Assembly: GCF_003253545.1 (NCBI RefSeq)
Contig: NZ_QKYV01000002.1
Span: forward strand, 1-64,000
Direction: 5' to 3'
From: Mesonia algae
Lineage (GTDB): Bacteria > Bacteroidota > Bacteroidia > Flavobacteriales > Flavobacteriaceae
Length of the DNA: 64,000 nt
The notes beneath the pieces were generated by a model. The model worked only from the letters and a program-made list of their open reading frames with translations. It was not told where the DNA came from and ran no database searches. Of the stretch, positions 52,328 to 61,136 are shown piece after piece. Made by a program: the position numbers and the translations under genes. Position 1 is the stretch's first letter. Every line of letters begins with the position of its first letter.

Positions 52328-52352
52328 GTTTCTTTACAAAAATATAGATAGA

Positions 52353-53372
52353 ATGATAGATTTAAAAAGTGATACGGTTACAAAGCCTACTCCCGCAATG
52401 TTAGAAGCTATTATGAAAGCGGAAGTTGGTGATGACGTATATAAAGAAGATCCAACTGTAAATTTGTTAGAAGAGCGTTTAGCAAAGCTATTTGGAAAAG
52501 AAAAAGCCTTGTTTTTTCCTACTGGAAGTATGGCTAATCAAGCTGCCATAAAATTACATACTCAACCTAGCGAACAACTTATTTGTGATAAATGGGCCCA
52601 TGTATATAATTATGAAGGTGGAGGTGTTTCCTTCAACAGTGGCGTTTCTTGTAAACTTATAGATGGTCACCGTGGAATGATTACTGCCGAGCAGGTTTTA
52701 GATTCTATCAATCCGCCAGATTTTTATCACAGTCCGCTAACCAGTTTAGTCTGTTTAGAAAATACTACTAATAAAGGCGGCGGTGCTTGCTACGATTTTG
52801 AAGAGATTAAAAAAATTAGAAAAGTATGTGATGATCATGGTTTAGGCTTACACTTAGATGGTGCACGTTTATTTAATGCTTTAGTAGCGAAAAACGAAAG
52901 TCCAAAACAATATGGAGAAGTATTTGATACTATATCTATTTGTCTATCAAAAGGTTTAGGCACTCCCTTAGGATCTGTTTTAATAGGAGGTGAGCAAATT
53001 ATGAAAAATGCTATGAGAGTAAGAAAAGTATTGGGTGGCGGAATGCGACAAATTGGTTTTATGGCTGCCGCTGGACTTTATGCTTTAGAAAATAATATCG
53101 AACGATTGGCAGATGATCATACTCGTGCCCAAGAACTAAGTGAAATTTTAAAGAAACAATCTTACGTAAAAGAAGTTGAAAAAGTAGAAACGAATATAAT
53201 TATCTTTTATTTAAATGAGAAGATTCAAGAAACTGATTTCTTGAAGCACTTAATAGATAATGGTATTATCATTAGTTCGATGGGTGAGGGGAAGCTAAGA
53301 ATAGTTACTCATTTAGATTATACCCAAGCAATGCACGAAGAATTTATGGAGGTTTTGCAAAGTTTACACTAA
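52353..53372 (+). CDS. Low-specificity L-threonine aldolase
   Basis: 339 residues of PLP-dependent fold type I. MIDLKSDTVTKPTPAMLEAI is the standard start, LGLHLDGARLFNA holds the PLP-binding Asp, and SICLSKGLGTPLGSVL holds the Schiff-base Lys. It splits L-threonine or L-allo-threonine to glycine and acetaldehyde. Cytoplasmic, single gene. Confidence 0.93.
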   Translation: MIDLKSDTVTKPTPAMLEAIMKAEVGDDVYKEDPTVNLLEERLAKLFGKEKALFFPTGSMANQAAIKLHTQPSEQLICDKWAHVYNYEGGGVSFNSGVSCKLIDGHRGMITAEQVLDSINPPDFYHSPLTSLVCLENTTNKGGGACYDFEEIKKIRKVCDDHGLGLHLDGARLFNALVAKNESPKQYGEVFDTISICLSKGLGTPLGSVLIGGEQIMKNAMRVRKVLGGGMRQIGFMAAAGLYALENNIERLADDHTRAQELSEILKKQSYVKEVEKVETNIIIFYLNEKIQETDFLKHLIDNGIIISSMGEGKLRIVTHLDYTQAMHEEFMEVLQSLH

Positions 53373-53450
53373 GCTAACCTTAACAATACCTTACCAGTAT
53401 TTTAAGAGAAGCAGAGATTTTCTTTTATAAATTTACAAAAAAAGGAAAAC

Positions 53451-53966
53451 ATGAAAAATTTTAAACCAAGACAAGAAGTTCCAGAATTAGTAGTTAATAC
53501 CGTAAACGGGATGGATTGGAACCTAAGAGAGACTGAACCAGAAAACTTCAATTTGATCATATTTTATAGAGGTCTTCATTGTCCTGTTTGTAAGTCTTAT
53601 TTGGAAGAATTAAACGGATTAATAAGTGATTATAGTGAACGTGGAGTAAATGTGATTGCTATAAGTTCTAATAATAAAGAACTTGCTGAAAAGACAGTAA
53701 AAAACTGGGATATAGAAAATGTAACTATTGGATACGATATGCCTATAGAAGAGGCGAGAAAATGGGATTTATATATTTCTGAAGGTATAAATGATAAAGA
53801 ACCAAACGAGTTTATTGAGCCAGCTTTATTTTTAATCCGACCAGATCAAACCTTATATGCATCTTCTATACAGTCTATGCCATTTGCAAGACCCAAATTA
53901 AAAGAACTTTTAAAATCTATAGATTTTGTTTTAGATAAAGATTATCCCGCAAGAGGAGAGAAATAA
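53451..53966 (+). CDS. Peroxiredoxin-like AhpC/TSA family protein
   Basis: 171 residues, thioredoxin fold. The active site reads IIFYRGLHCPVCKSYLEEL, with Cys-Pro-Val-Cys in place of the peroxidatic pattern PxxxTxxC, the layout of the AhpC/TSA-type 'peroxiredoxin-like' group. The C-terminus PFARPKLKELLKSIDFVLDK is typical of this group. Cytoplasmic; probable thiol peroxidase or disulfide reductase. Its own terminator follows. Confidence 0.85.
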   Translation: MKNFKPRQEVPELVVNTVNGMDWNLRETEPENFNLIIFYRGLHCPVCKSYLEELNGLISDYSERGVNVIAISSNNKELAEKTVKNWDIENVTIGYDMPIEEARKWDLYISEGINDKEPNEFIEPALFLIRPDQTLYASSIQSMPFARPKLKELLKSIDFVLDKDYPARGEK

Positions 53967-53970
53967 AATA

Positions 53971-54004
53971 AAAAAGCCTTTCAAATTAATTTGAAAGGCT
54001 TTTT
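53971..54004. terminator. Bidirectional terminator
   Basis: AAAAAGCCTTTCAAA pairs perfectly with TTTGAAAGGCTTTTT over 15 bp around TTAA between convergent genes. Confidence 0.85.
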
Positions 54005-54009
54005 TTTGT

Positions 54010-54348
54010 CTATTCTTCTTCGTTATCGTCATCATCTTCCTCGTCGTCCTCTATATCTTCATTCAGTAATTTTTTATCATTAGAGCTTATTTCTTCTATA
54101 GGTTCATTAAAATCATCTTCATCGTAATCGTCCTCTTCATAATTTGCCATGGTATTCTCTAAACGTGTACTTACTTTTACTAAGTATATAGAGTCTTCAG
54201 TTCTTACCTCTACAGCTTCTATGGTTTCGTTCTTTGCATTTTTAAATGTGATCACGTGATCGTCATCGTAGCCATCAGGGTATTTTTCCACCAATAAGCT
54301 TAGAATTTCAGGGGTAAGTTTTTTGTAATCAACTATTACTCTTTTCAT
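54010..54348 (-). CDS. Conserved-looking small acidic protein, unknown function
   Basis: 112 residues. The first 70 residues form a small mixed alpha/beta domain (VIVDYKKLTPEILSLLVEKY, VEVRTEDSIYLVKVST). The last 45 residues are almost all Asp and Glu, giving a disordered polyanionic tail. I know of similar flavobacterial hypothetical proteins but not of a function. No signal peptide. Confidence 0.75.
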   Translation of the reverse strand: MKRVIVDYKKLTPEILSLLVEKYPDGYDDDHVITFKNAKNETIEAVEVRTEDSIYLVKVSTRLENTMANYEEDDYDEDDFNEPIEEISSNDKKLLNEDIEDDEEDDDDNEEE

Positions 54349-54435
54349 AAATACAACTCTTTTTTGTTTTGCAATTTTATCGACAATAATAATTAAAAGA
54401 ATAAATATTTAATCACTTTTGAAAATATTTTTACC

Positions 54436-54813
54436 TTAATCTTTCTTAAAATTTATTTGCTGAATAGTGGCTTGGTTTTCACAGTTTTCTATTCTTAAGA
54501 TTAGGTTTTTATTATCTACTTCTCCTTCAACAACGTAAATTTTACAAGAATCAAGTGTCGTGTTGCTATTTGAAAAATCAACATCACCAGAATTTAAAAT
54601 ATTTCTTACTACAGAAGTATCTAATTGATTCTCTTTTAAGAATAAAAGAACACTAGGGTCATAAGATTTGCTTTTAATTCTAATATTTTTTAGAACTCTT
54701 GCATCTGGACCGTAATCACACGAGGTTTTTTTTCCGCTAAGGAAAAACATAAGAATCATAATGCCTATAAAAAAACCCACTGAGTAGTAGGCAAGTCTTG
54801 CTGCTAGCTTCAT
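54436..54813 (-). CDS. DUF4258-like membrane-anchored protein
   Basis: 125 residues. One N-terminal membrane helix (about 8-27) is followed by a GKKTSCDYGPDARVLKNIR segment I associate with flavobacterial DUF4258 proteins. The rest is a small beta domain with two Cys (DSCKIYVV, RIENCENQA). Function unknown. It is 6 bases after the alanine dehydrogenase gene and so co-transcribed. Confidence 0.75.
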   Translation of the reverse strand: MKLAARLAYYSVGFFIGIMILMFFLSGKKTSCDYGPDARVLKNIRIKSKSYDPSVLLFLKENQLDTSVVRNILNSGDVDFSNSNTTLDSCKIYVVEGEVDNKNLILRIENCENQATIQQINFKKD

Positions 54814-54819
54814 AGTTAT

Positions 54820-56016
54820 TTAAAAAATAAGCAGATTAATGTCTCTATACGAGAGATTAAACCAATCTGCTACGGATTTGTTGGTTAAAATACCGTGGTA
54901 AAAATACAATCCATTTCTTAAACCACGATCAAATCTTAATGTATTTTCTAAGCCTCCAGATTCTGCTATATGCAATAAAGAAGGAGTAAATATGTTACTG
55001 ATTGAAATAGAGGAGGTTCTTGAGTATTTTGAAGGGATATTGGGTACTCCGTAATGAATTACATTGTGTTTAATTTGTGTAGGCTCATCATGCGAGGTTA
55101 CTTCTGAAGTTTCAAAACAACCTCCCATATCGATACTTACATCAATGATTACCGATCCTTTTTTCATAGATTGAACCATATCTTCAGTCACAATAATAGG
55201 GGAGCGGTCATTACCTCTTACAGCACCTATTACGACATCTGCTCGTTTAAGAGCTTTGGTTAAATTTTTAGGTTGCAAGGTAGAAGTGTAGAGCGGTCTG
55301 CCTAAATTGGTTTGAATATTTCTTAGTTTTGTAAGTGAATTATCAAATACTTTTACATTTGCTCCCAACCCAATAGCCGATCTTCCTGCAAACTCTCCAA
55401 CAGTACCCGCGCCAATAATAACGACTTCTACTGGAGGTACACCACTTATATTTCCAAACATAAGGCCGCTACCTAAAGGGTTTGCTAAAAGTTCAGAAGC
55501 GATTAAAATAGAAGCTGTTCCTGCAATTTCACTTAATGCTCTTACTGCGGGATAACTACCATCTTCATCTTTAATAAATTCAAAAGCTAAGGCAGTAATA
55601 CGTTTTTCTGCTAGTTTTTGGAAGTAATCTTTACATTGTGTCTTTAACTGAAGAGCAGAAATTAAAATAGTTTGAGGGTTCATAAGGTTTAGCTCCTCAA
55701 ATGATGGAGGCTCAACCTTAAGTATAATGGGACAAGAGAAGACTTTCGCAGTATCTTTAGTAATTTTAGCTCCAGCTTCGCTATAATCTTTATCTGAAAA
55801 ATTAGCATCTATGCCTGCATTACTTTCGATAAGCACTCGATGACCGTGAGCTGTAATTGCCGCAACGGCATCTGGGGTTAAGCATACTCTTTTTTCTTGG
55901 TAAGAAGTTTCTTTTGGTAAACCAATATATAGTTTTCCTTTTGTTTTTTGTATTTCTAAGGTTTCCTCTTGTGGAATTAATTCAGCTTGACTGAATGGAG
56001 TAGATGGCTTGCCCAT
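54820..56016 (-). CDS. ald: Alanine dehydrogenase
   Basis: 398 residues. The AlaDH/PNT N-terminal domain has GLPKETSYQEKRVCLTPDAV, and the NAD domain has VVIIGAGTVGEFAGRSAIGLGA, followed by DVVIGAVRGNDRSPIIVTEDMV. It converts alanine and NAD to pyruvate and ammonia and back. The N-terminal 28 residues (PFSQAELIPQEETLEI) are an extension often seen in Bacteroidota. A related role in lysine or saccharopine chemistry is less likely. Followed by the DUF4258-like gene. Confidence 0.87.
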   Translation of the reverse strand: MGKPSTPFSQAELIPQEETLEIQKTKGKLYIGLPKETSYQEKRVCLTPDAVAAITAHGHRVLIESNAGIDANFSDKDYSEAGAKITKDTAKVFSCPIILKVEPPSFEELNLMNPQTILISALQLKTQCKDYFQKLAEKRITALAFEFIKDEDGSYPAVRALSEIAGTASILIASELLANPLGSGLMFGNISGVPPVEVVIIGAGTVGEFAGRSAIGLGANVKVFDNSLTKLRNIQTNLGRPLYTSTLQPKNLTKALKRADVVIGAVRGNDRSPIIVTEDMVQSMKKGSVIIDVSIDMGGCFETSEVTSHDEPTQIKHNVIHYGVPNIPSKYSRTSSISISNIFTPSLLHIAESGGLENTLRFDRGLRNGLYFYHGILTNKSVADWFNLSYRDINLLIF

Positions 56017-56082
56017 AGATATTCGCGTTTATATAAAGAAAGAAAAAAAAGAAGAAACCTACAAGTGTTTGAAGAAGTACAG

Positions 56083-56607
56083 TTAAAAAAGATCCTTTAT
56101 TTGACCAAAAAAGCCTTTTTGTTTTAACAACTCTTCTTCTATATCATCAAGATCATTTCTATGAATACTGGCGAAAAGTTTAGCTCTAATTAAATAGACC
56201 ACAGGTACAATTACCGCCATTATGGGTATTAAGAACCAGATTTCAACAACGTCAAAATATGTTATATCATCATTAATAACACTAACCAGTTGAAATAAAT
56301 ACATTCCTATAGGTATAAGTATCACATGATACCACCAGTGCTTACATGTTGTAAACCAAATTATAAGCAGTAAGATAGGGACAAATTTCCCCATAATTGT
56401 CCATACGCTTACACTTACGTTTTCGTAAAAATTACTTTGAAAAGTAAATAAAAAAGTTTCCCAGCTATCTGTGCTTGGGAAACTTTTGTAAATATAAAAT
56501 ATATAAGGTGTTGCCGCTATAACTAGCGCAATTAAACTACCCGTTAGTAGGGATTTTGACGTCTTTCTTTTCGATCGATTTGATGTTGTCTTGCGTTGTG
56601 TGTTCAT
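56083..56607 (-). CDS. Membrane protein of unknown function
   Basis: 174 residues from ATG 56607. The N-terminal 20 residues are Arg/Lys-rich and cytoplasmic; four hydrophobic segments follow (about 24-44, 70-90, 95-115, 125-148), with a charged C-terminal tail (HRNDLDDIEEELLKQKGFF). No family recognised with confidence. Its first 71 bases lie inside the small lipoprotein gene in another frame. No later Met is suitable, since the next lies after the first helices. Confidence 0.75.
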   Translation of the reverse strand: MNTQRKTTSNRSKRKTSKSLLTGSLIALVIAATPYIFYIYKSFPSTDSWETFLFTFQSNFYENVSVSVWTIMGKFVPILLLIIWFTTCKHWWYHVILIPIGMYLFQLVSVINDDITYFDVVEIWFLIPIMAVIVPVVYLIRAKLFASIHRNDLDDIEEELLKQKGFFGQIKDLF

Positions 56608-56683
56608 CAATGGCTTGTGGGCTACAAGATGTTGCTAAAAATCCTAAAGTTGCAATAGCGAAGATAAAGTTTTTTGTATTCAT
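56537..56683 (-). CDS. Small lipoprotein (48 aa) overlapping the next gene
   Basis: An open frame from ATG 56683 to TAG 56537 encodes MNTKNFIFAIATLGFLATSC, a full lipoprotein signal with lipobox ending at Cys20, followed by 28 polar residues ending in DVKIPTNG. The signal peptide makes a chance frame unlikely. Its 3' 71 bases overlap the start of the membrane protein gene, so the two are probably coupled in translation. Function unknown. Confidence 0.7.
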   Translation of the reverse strand: MNTKNFIFAIATLGFLATSCSPQAIDEHTTQDNIKSIEKKDVKIPTNG

Positions 56684-56845
56684 GGTGTTTGTTTTTTTGA
56701 TTATTTATGATACAAACCTATGAACAAAATAGTTAAAAATGTTAATTATCTTTGCCGTACCTTTGCAAATTTTTTAAACAAAAAACCATTGATTTACAGT
56801 TATTTACAGCGCTTTACTTCAACTAAAGTATTCAGTAAATATACG

Positions 56846-57253
56846 TTAATTCTTAAAATTTAGTTTTCTTTTTAATTCACTCAATTTAGAGATGTAAATT
56901 TCATGTTTGTCTAATGGTAATAAATTTCCCACATTTTGCGGCCATTCTATTAAGCACCAATTTTGTGACTCTAGATACTCTTCAAATCCTATATCGTAAG
57001 CTTCATCTTCATTCTCTATTCTGTGAAAGTCAAAGTGAAAAATAGGATTATTTATTCCTTTGTATTCATTCACTAAAGAAAAGGTTGGGCTGCTTACTTT
57101 ATCAAGAGATCCTAATTGTTTTACAATTTCTTTGATAAGAGTGGTTTTTCCTGCTCCCATTTCTCCATAAAATAAAAGTGTCTTGCTAGAAGACACTTTT
57201 ATAATTTTTTTTGCAACATCAGAAATTTCTGATAAGTTATATTCTATTTGCAT
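56846..57253 (-). CDS. tsaE: tRNA threonylcarbamoyladenosine biosynthesis ATPase TsaE
   Basis: 135 residues. Walker A is FYGEMGAGKTTLIKEI, followed by SSPTFSLVNEY and the HFDFHRIENEDEAYDIGFEEYL segment of the family. TsaE works with TsaB and TsaD to make t6A37 in tRNAs reading ANN codons. It is 11 bases downstream of porX on the same strand. Confidence 0.93.
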   Translation of the reverse strand: MQIEYNLSEISDVAKKIIKVSSSKTLLFYGEMGAGKTTLIKEIVKQLGSLDKVSSPTFSLVNEYKGINNPIFHFDFHRIENEDEAYDIGFEEYLESQNWCLIEWPQNVGNLLPLDKHEIYISKLSELKRKLNFKN

Positions 57254-57264
57254 TACTTCTCAAT

Positions 57265-58812
57265 TTATCTAGGTTTGAGTACTGAAAAAGGAATAATCAT
57301 TTCTTCTAAAGAAACCCCACCGTGTTGATAAGTGTTTCTATAATAACTCACATAGTGATTGTAGTTATTAGGGTAAGCAAAGAAAAGATCTCCTTTTGCA
57401 AAGATAAAAGAACTGCTCATATTTATACTTGGCAAGTGAAAGTCTTTGGGGTTTTTAGCTGCAATTACGTCTTTATCTTCATATGTGAGACTTTTTCCTG
57501 TTTTGTAGCGTAAATTAAGACTCGTGTTTTTGTCACCGATGACTTTAGAAGGATTCTTAGCATTAATAGTTCCGTGGTCTGTTGTGATAATTAATTTAAA
57601 TCCTAATTGTTGTGCTTGCTGTATAATCTCTAGTAAAGGTGAATTTTTAAACCAGCTTTCGGTTAACGAACGATAAGACTTATCGTTAGAAGCCAATTCT
57701 TTTATAACTTCCATTTCTGTTTTTGAGTGTGAAAGCATATCAACAAAATTGTAAACTACAACGGTTAAATCGTTTTCTTTTTGCGATTTAAAGTTGTCTA
57801 CCAACTTTTTTCCGCCTTTAAGGCTAGTTATTTTATGGTATGCAGTTTTATAATCTAAGCCTAAGCGTTTCATTTGGGCAATAAGAAAATCTTCTTCGTG
57901 CAAGTTTTTACCTCCGTCATCTGTATCATTTAACCACCATTCTGGATGTTTCTTTTCCATATCGGAAGGCATTAAGCCCGAAAAAATGGCATTTCTAGCA
58001 TATTGGGTTGCTGTAGGTAAAATACTATAGAAAGGAATCTCACTTTCTTTTTTGTAATAATTATTAACTATTGGCTCAAAAGCACGCCATTGATCATAAC
58101 GGAGATTGTCAATTACCACTAAGAGTGTAGGTTGTTCTTTATTAAGTTGCGGAACTACTTTTTCTTTAAATAAAGTATGAGACATAACTGGCTTATCATC
58201 GCCATCGAACCAAGTGGTGTAATTTTTCTCTACAAATTTACAAAATTGACTATTGGCTTCAGTTTTTTGAGATTCTAGAATTTCAAACATTCCAGTGTCT
58301 TCAATATTTTCTAACTGCAGTTCCCAGTAAACTAAACGTTGATAAATTTCTGCCCATTCTTCAAAAGTGTTAACCATAGACATATCCATTGCGATTTTTC
58401 TAAACTCTTGTTGATAGTTAGAAGTAGTTTTTTCTGAAACTAAGCGCGAGTGGTCTAAATTTTTCTTTAAACTTAATAGAATTTGATTGGGATTAACAGG
58501 CTTAATAAGGTAATCGGCTATTTTAGAACCAATAGCTTCCTCCATAATATATTCCTCTTCGCTTTTGGTAATCATTACTACAGGAAGTGTGCTGCGTTTT
58601 GATTTTATTTCCGATAAGGTTTCTAGTCCGGTTAAACCAGGCATATTCTCATCTAATAATACAATATCAAAATTATTTTCATTTACCTCCTCAATTGCTT
58701 CAGTTCCACTTTGGCATGTGGTTACATTGTAGCCTTTTCCTTCTAAAAAAATAATATGAGGTTTTAATAAATCTATTTCGTCATCTACCCAAAGTACTTT
58801 GATATGGTTCAT
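57265..58812 (-). CDS. porX: PorX-type response regulator with PglZ domain
   Basis: 515 residues. The receiver domain (1-120) shows LWVDDEIDLLKPH, the phosphoacceptor Asp in DIVLLDENMPGLTGLE, and Lys in DYLIKPVNPN. The rest is a PglZ/alkaline phosphatase-like domain: LLVVIDNLRYDQWRAFEP, LPTATQYARNAIFSGLMP and IITTDHGTINAKNPSKV hold the metal-binding residues. In Bacteroidota this protein is PorX, which acts with the PorY kinase and SigP to control type IX secretion genes. Two T9SS cargo genes are in this window. Confidence 0.92.
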   Translation of the reverse strand: MNHIKVLWVDDEIDLLKPHIIFLEGKGYNVTTCQSGTEAIEEVNENNFDIVLLDENMPGLTGLETLSEIKSKRSTLPVVMITKSEEEYIMEEAIGSKIADYLIKPVNPNQILLSLKKNLDHSRLVSEKTTSNYQQEFRKIAMDMSMVNTFEEWAEIYQRLVYWELQLENIEDTGMFEILESQKTEANSQFCKFVEKNYTTWFDGDDKPVMSHTLFKEKVVPQLNKEQPTLLVVIDNLRYDQWRAFEPIVNNYYKKESEIPFYSILPTATQYARNAIFSGLMPSDMEKKHPEWWLNDTDDGGKNLHEEDFLIAQMKRLGLDYKTAYHKITSLKGGKKLVDNFKSQKENDLTVVVYNFVDMLSHSKTEMEVIKELASNDKSYRSLTESWFKNSPLLEIIQQAQQLGFKLIITTDHGTINAKNPSKVIGDKNTSLNLRYKTGKSLTYEDKDVIAAKNPKDFHLPSINMSSSFIFAKGDLFFAYPNNYNHYVSYYRNTYQHGGVSLEEMIIPFSVLKPR

Positions 58813-58825
58813 ATATGTATATTTG
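58798..58825 (+). promoter_or_regulatory. Promoter for the HD gene and lipid A operon
   Basis: TTTG at 58798-58801, 16 bases, then TATATTTG at 58818-58825, close to the Bacteroidota -33/-7 pattern. The -33 part lies inside the start of divergent porX. The start codon is 22 bases downstream. Confidence 0.5.
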
Positions 58826-58847
58826 CTTTAATTATTAAATTTTTGAT

Positions 58848-60077
58848 TTGAATCAGAGAAACAAACTTAAAATATTAAACGATCCAATTTACGGATTTAT
58901 TACCATTCCCAACGAACGGATTTTTGATATTATCGAGCATCCATATTTTCAACGCTTAAGAAGAATATCTCAAATGGGCATGTCTTATTTGGTATATCCA
59001 GGAGCTCATCATACTCGATTTCATCATGCTTTAGGTTGCATGCATCTTATGAGAAAATCTTTAGATGTGCTTAGATTTAAAGGAGTTAAGGTTTCAGACA
59101 AAGAAGAAGAAGCTTTACTTATTGCTATATTGTTGCACGATATTGGACACGGACCTTTCTCTCATGCTATGGAACATAGTATTGTAAATGGGATTAGTCA
59201 CGAGTCAATTTCGCTTCAATTTATGGAAAAAATGAATGCTGACTTTAACCAAAGTTTAACGTTGGCTATTCAGATCTTTAAAGGTGAATATCACAGAAAA
59301 TTTTTTAAGCAGCTAATTGCAAGTCAGCTCGATGTAGACCGCTTAGATTATTTAAAACGAGATAGTTTCTATACAGGTGTTGCCGAAGGTAGTATTAATA
59401 GTGAGCGACTCATTACCATGCTAAATGTTGTTAATGATGAGTTAGTGGTAGAACAAAAAGGAATTTATTCAGTAGAAAAATTCTTAGTAGCTAGAAGACT
59501 TATGTATTGGCAAGTGTATTTGCACAAAACTAGTTTAGGTGCAGAGCAACTGTTAATTAGAGTTTTAAAAAGAGCTAAATATTTATCTAGTACGGGAGTT
59601 AAGCTTCATGCGAGTAGAGCTTTAAATTATTTTTTAAATAATGAAATTGCTCAAGATAACTTTACGGAAGAGACTCTAGATATATTCAGCAAGTTAGATG
59701 ATTACGATATTGTGTCGGCCATGAAAGAATGGGTTTATATAGATGACTTTGTGTTAAGTAATTTATGTAAAATGGTCATAGATCGAGATTTGTTGAAGGT
59801 AAAATTAAAAAAGCAACCCGTTTCTGAAAAGAAAAAAGAACGACATTTAAAAAGATTAATTGAAAAGTATAATATTAGCGAAGAAGAGGCTTCTTATTTT
59901 GTTTTTACAGGTAAAGTTGCTAACCTTGCATATAATACTAACTTAGAGAATATAAATATTTTACATAAGAACGGGAAGATAAGCGATGTAGCAAAAGTTT
60001 CAGATCAATTAAACTTAGATGCATTATCAAAAGCTGTTGTAAAATATTATATCTGCTATCCAAAACAAAAAGATTAA
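58848..60077 (+). CDS. HD-domain phosphohydrolase
   Basis: 409 residues, TTG start. The HD motifs are [15 protein letters not shown] and [18 protein letters not shown], with [15 protein letters not shown] as the third metal and phosphate site, as in SAMHD1/dGTPase-like proteins. It probably hydrolyses nucleotides. The N-terminus [24 protein letters not shown] is conserved in flavobacterial members. It heads the lipid A operon; lpxD follows after 23 bases, though its function in that pathway is unclear. Confidence 0.88.
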   Translation: MNQRNKLKILNDPIYGFITIPNERIFDIIEHPYFQRLRRISQMGMSYLVYPGAHHTRFHHALGCMHLMRKSLDVLRFKGVKVSDKEEEALLIAILLHDIGHGPFSHAMEHSIVNGISHESISLQFMEKMNADFNQSLTLAIQIFKGEYHRKFFKQLIASQLDVDRLDYLKRDSFYTGVAEGSINSERLITMLNVVNDELVVEQKGIYSVEKFLVARRLMYWQVYLHKTSLGAEQLLIRVLKRAKYLSSTGVKLHASRALNYFLNNEIAQDNFTEETLDIFSKLDDYDIVSAMKEWVYIDDFVLSNLCKMVIDRDLLKVKLKKQPVSEKKKERHLKRLIEKYNISEEEASYFVFTGKVANLAYNTNLENINILHKNGKISDVAKVSDQLNLDALSKAVVKYYICYPKQKD

Positions 60078-60088
60078 CATTTTTTTCT

Positions 60089-60096
60089 ATTTTTGT
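60089..60096 (+). promoter_or_regulatory. -7 promoter box upstream of lpxD
   Basis: TATTTTTG lies 5 bases before the lpxD start codon, which is very close for a -7 box. It could drive a nearly leaderless transcript, or be chance in AT-rich DNA. Confidence 0.35.
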
Positions 60097-60100
60097 CAGA

Positions 60101-61132
60101 ATGAAATTTAAAGCAGCACAAATAGCCGAAATATTAGAAGGGGAGATTCATGGTAATCCTGAGGTAGAAGTTTCTCAGCTTGCCAAAATTGAAGAAGGCA
60201 CCGAAGGGTCACTAACTTTTCTTTCTAATCCAAAATACGAATCTTTTATTTACAGTACTAATGCATCTATTTGTATAGTCAATAAAGATTTCGTTCTAGA
60301 AAAACCAGTCGACACTACGCTTATAAAGGTAGAAGATTCATACAAATCGTTTACGACACTTTTAGAATATTATAATCAAGTAAAACTAAATAAATCTGGA
60401 ATAGAGCAACCTAGTTTTATAGGGGAGTCTTCAAATTATGGAGATAATATTTATTTAGGAGCATTTGCATATATAGGTAATAATGTAAAGTTAGGTAATA
60501 ATGTAAAAGTTTACCCTAATGCTTATATAGGTGATAATGTAACAATAGGAGATAATGTAATTGTTTTTGCTGGAGCAAAAATATATTCAGAATCTATTAT
60601 AGGTAATTACTGTGTAATTCATAGTGGCGTTATAGTTGGTGCAGACGGATTTGGCTTTATGCCCAATGAGAGTGGAGAGTACCAAAAGGTTCCTCAAATA
60701 GGAAATGTTATCGTTGAAGATTATGTAGATATAGGAGCAGGCACAACGATAGATCGTGCTACATTAGGTTCTACCATAATAAGAAAAGGAGTAAAATTAG
60801 ATAACCAAATTCAAATAGCTCATAATGTAGAAATTGGTGAACATACTGCTATTGCTGCACAAACGGGTATTGCAGGTTCTACTAAAATTGGTAAAAACTG
60901 TATTATTGGTGGGCAAGTAGGTATTGTTGGGCACATAAGAATTGGGGATCGAGTTAAAATACAAGCACAATCTGGTATAGGTAGAAATGTAAAAGATGAT
61001 GAGGTTTTACAAGGTTCTCCTGCTTTAAATTACGGAGATTTTAATAAATCTTATGTGCATTTTAAAAATTTATCAAAATCGATCAATAGATTAAATCAAG
61101 TAGAAAAACAGCTAAATAGTAAGAAAGCTTAA
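60101..61132 (+). CDS. lpxD: UDP-3-O-(3-hydroxyacyl)glucosamine N-acyltransferase
   Basis: 343 residues. The N-terminal uridine-binding domain (about 1-105: [11 protein letters not shown]) precedes left-handed beta-helix hexapeptide repeats ([18 protein letters not shown] and similar). [10 protein letters not shown], followed after a gap by [19 protein letters not shown], supplies the catalytic His. Third step of lipid A synthesis. The next gene starts 4 bases later, so lpxD, lpxC-fabZ and lpxA form one unit. Confidence 0.94.
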   Translation: MKFKAAQIAEILEGEIHGNPEVEVSQLAKIEEGTEGSLTFLSNPKYESFIYSTNASICIVNKDFVLEKPVDTTLIKVEDSYKSFTTLLEYYNQVKLNKSGIEQPSFIGESSNYGDNIYLGAFAYIGNNVKLGNNVKVYPNAYIGDNVTIGDNVIVFAGAKIYSESIIGNYCVIHSGVIVGADGFGFMPNESGEYQKVPQIGNVIVEDYVDIGAGTTIDRATLGSTIIRKGVKLDNQIQIAHNVEIGEHTAIAAQTGIAGSTKIGKNCIIGGQVGIVGHIRIGDRVKIQAQSGIGRNVKDDEVLQGSPALNYGDFNKSYVHFKNLSKSINRLNQVEKQLNSKKA

Positions 61133-61136
61133 AAAA

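Noticed and set aside
52090-52352. Possible small RNA or tRNA in the prfB-threonine aldolase gap
   Set aside because: Only a weak ACTAGG/CCTAGT pairing is visible; no cloverleaf or strong structure.
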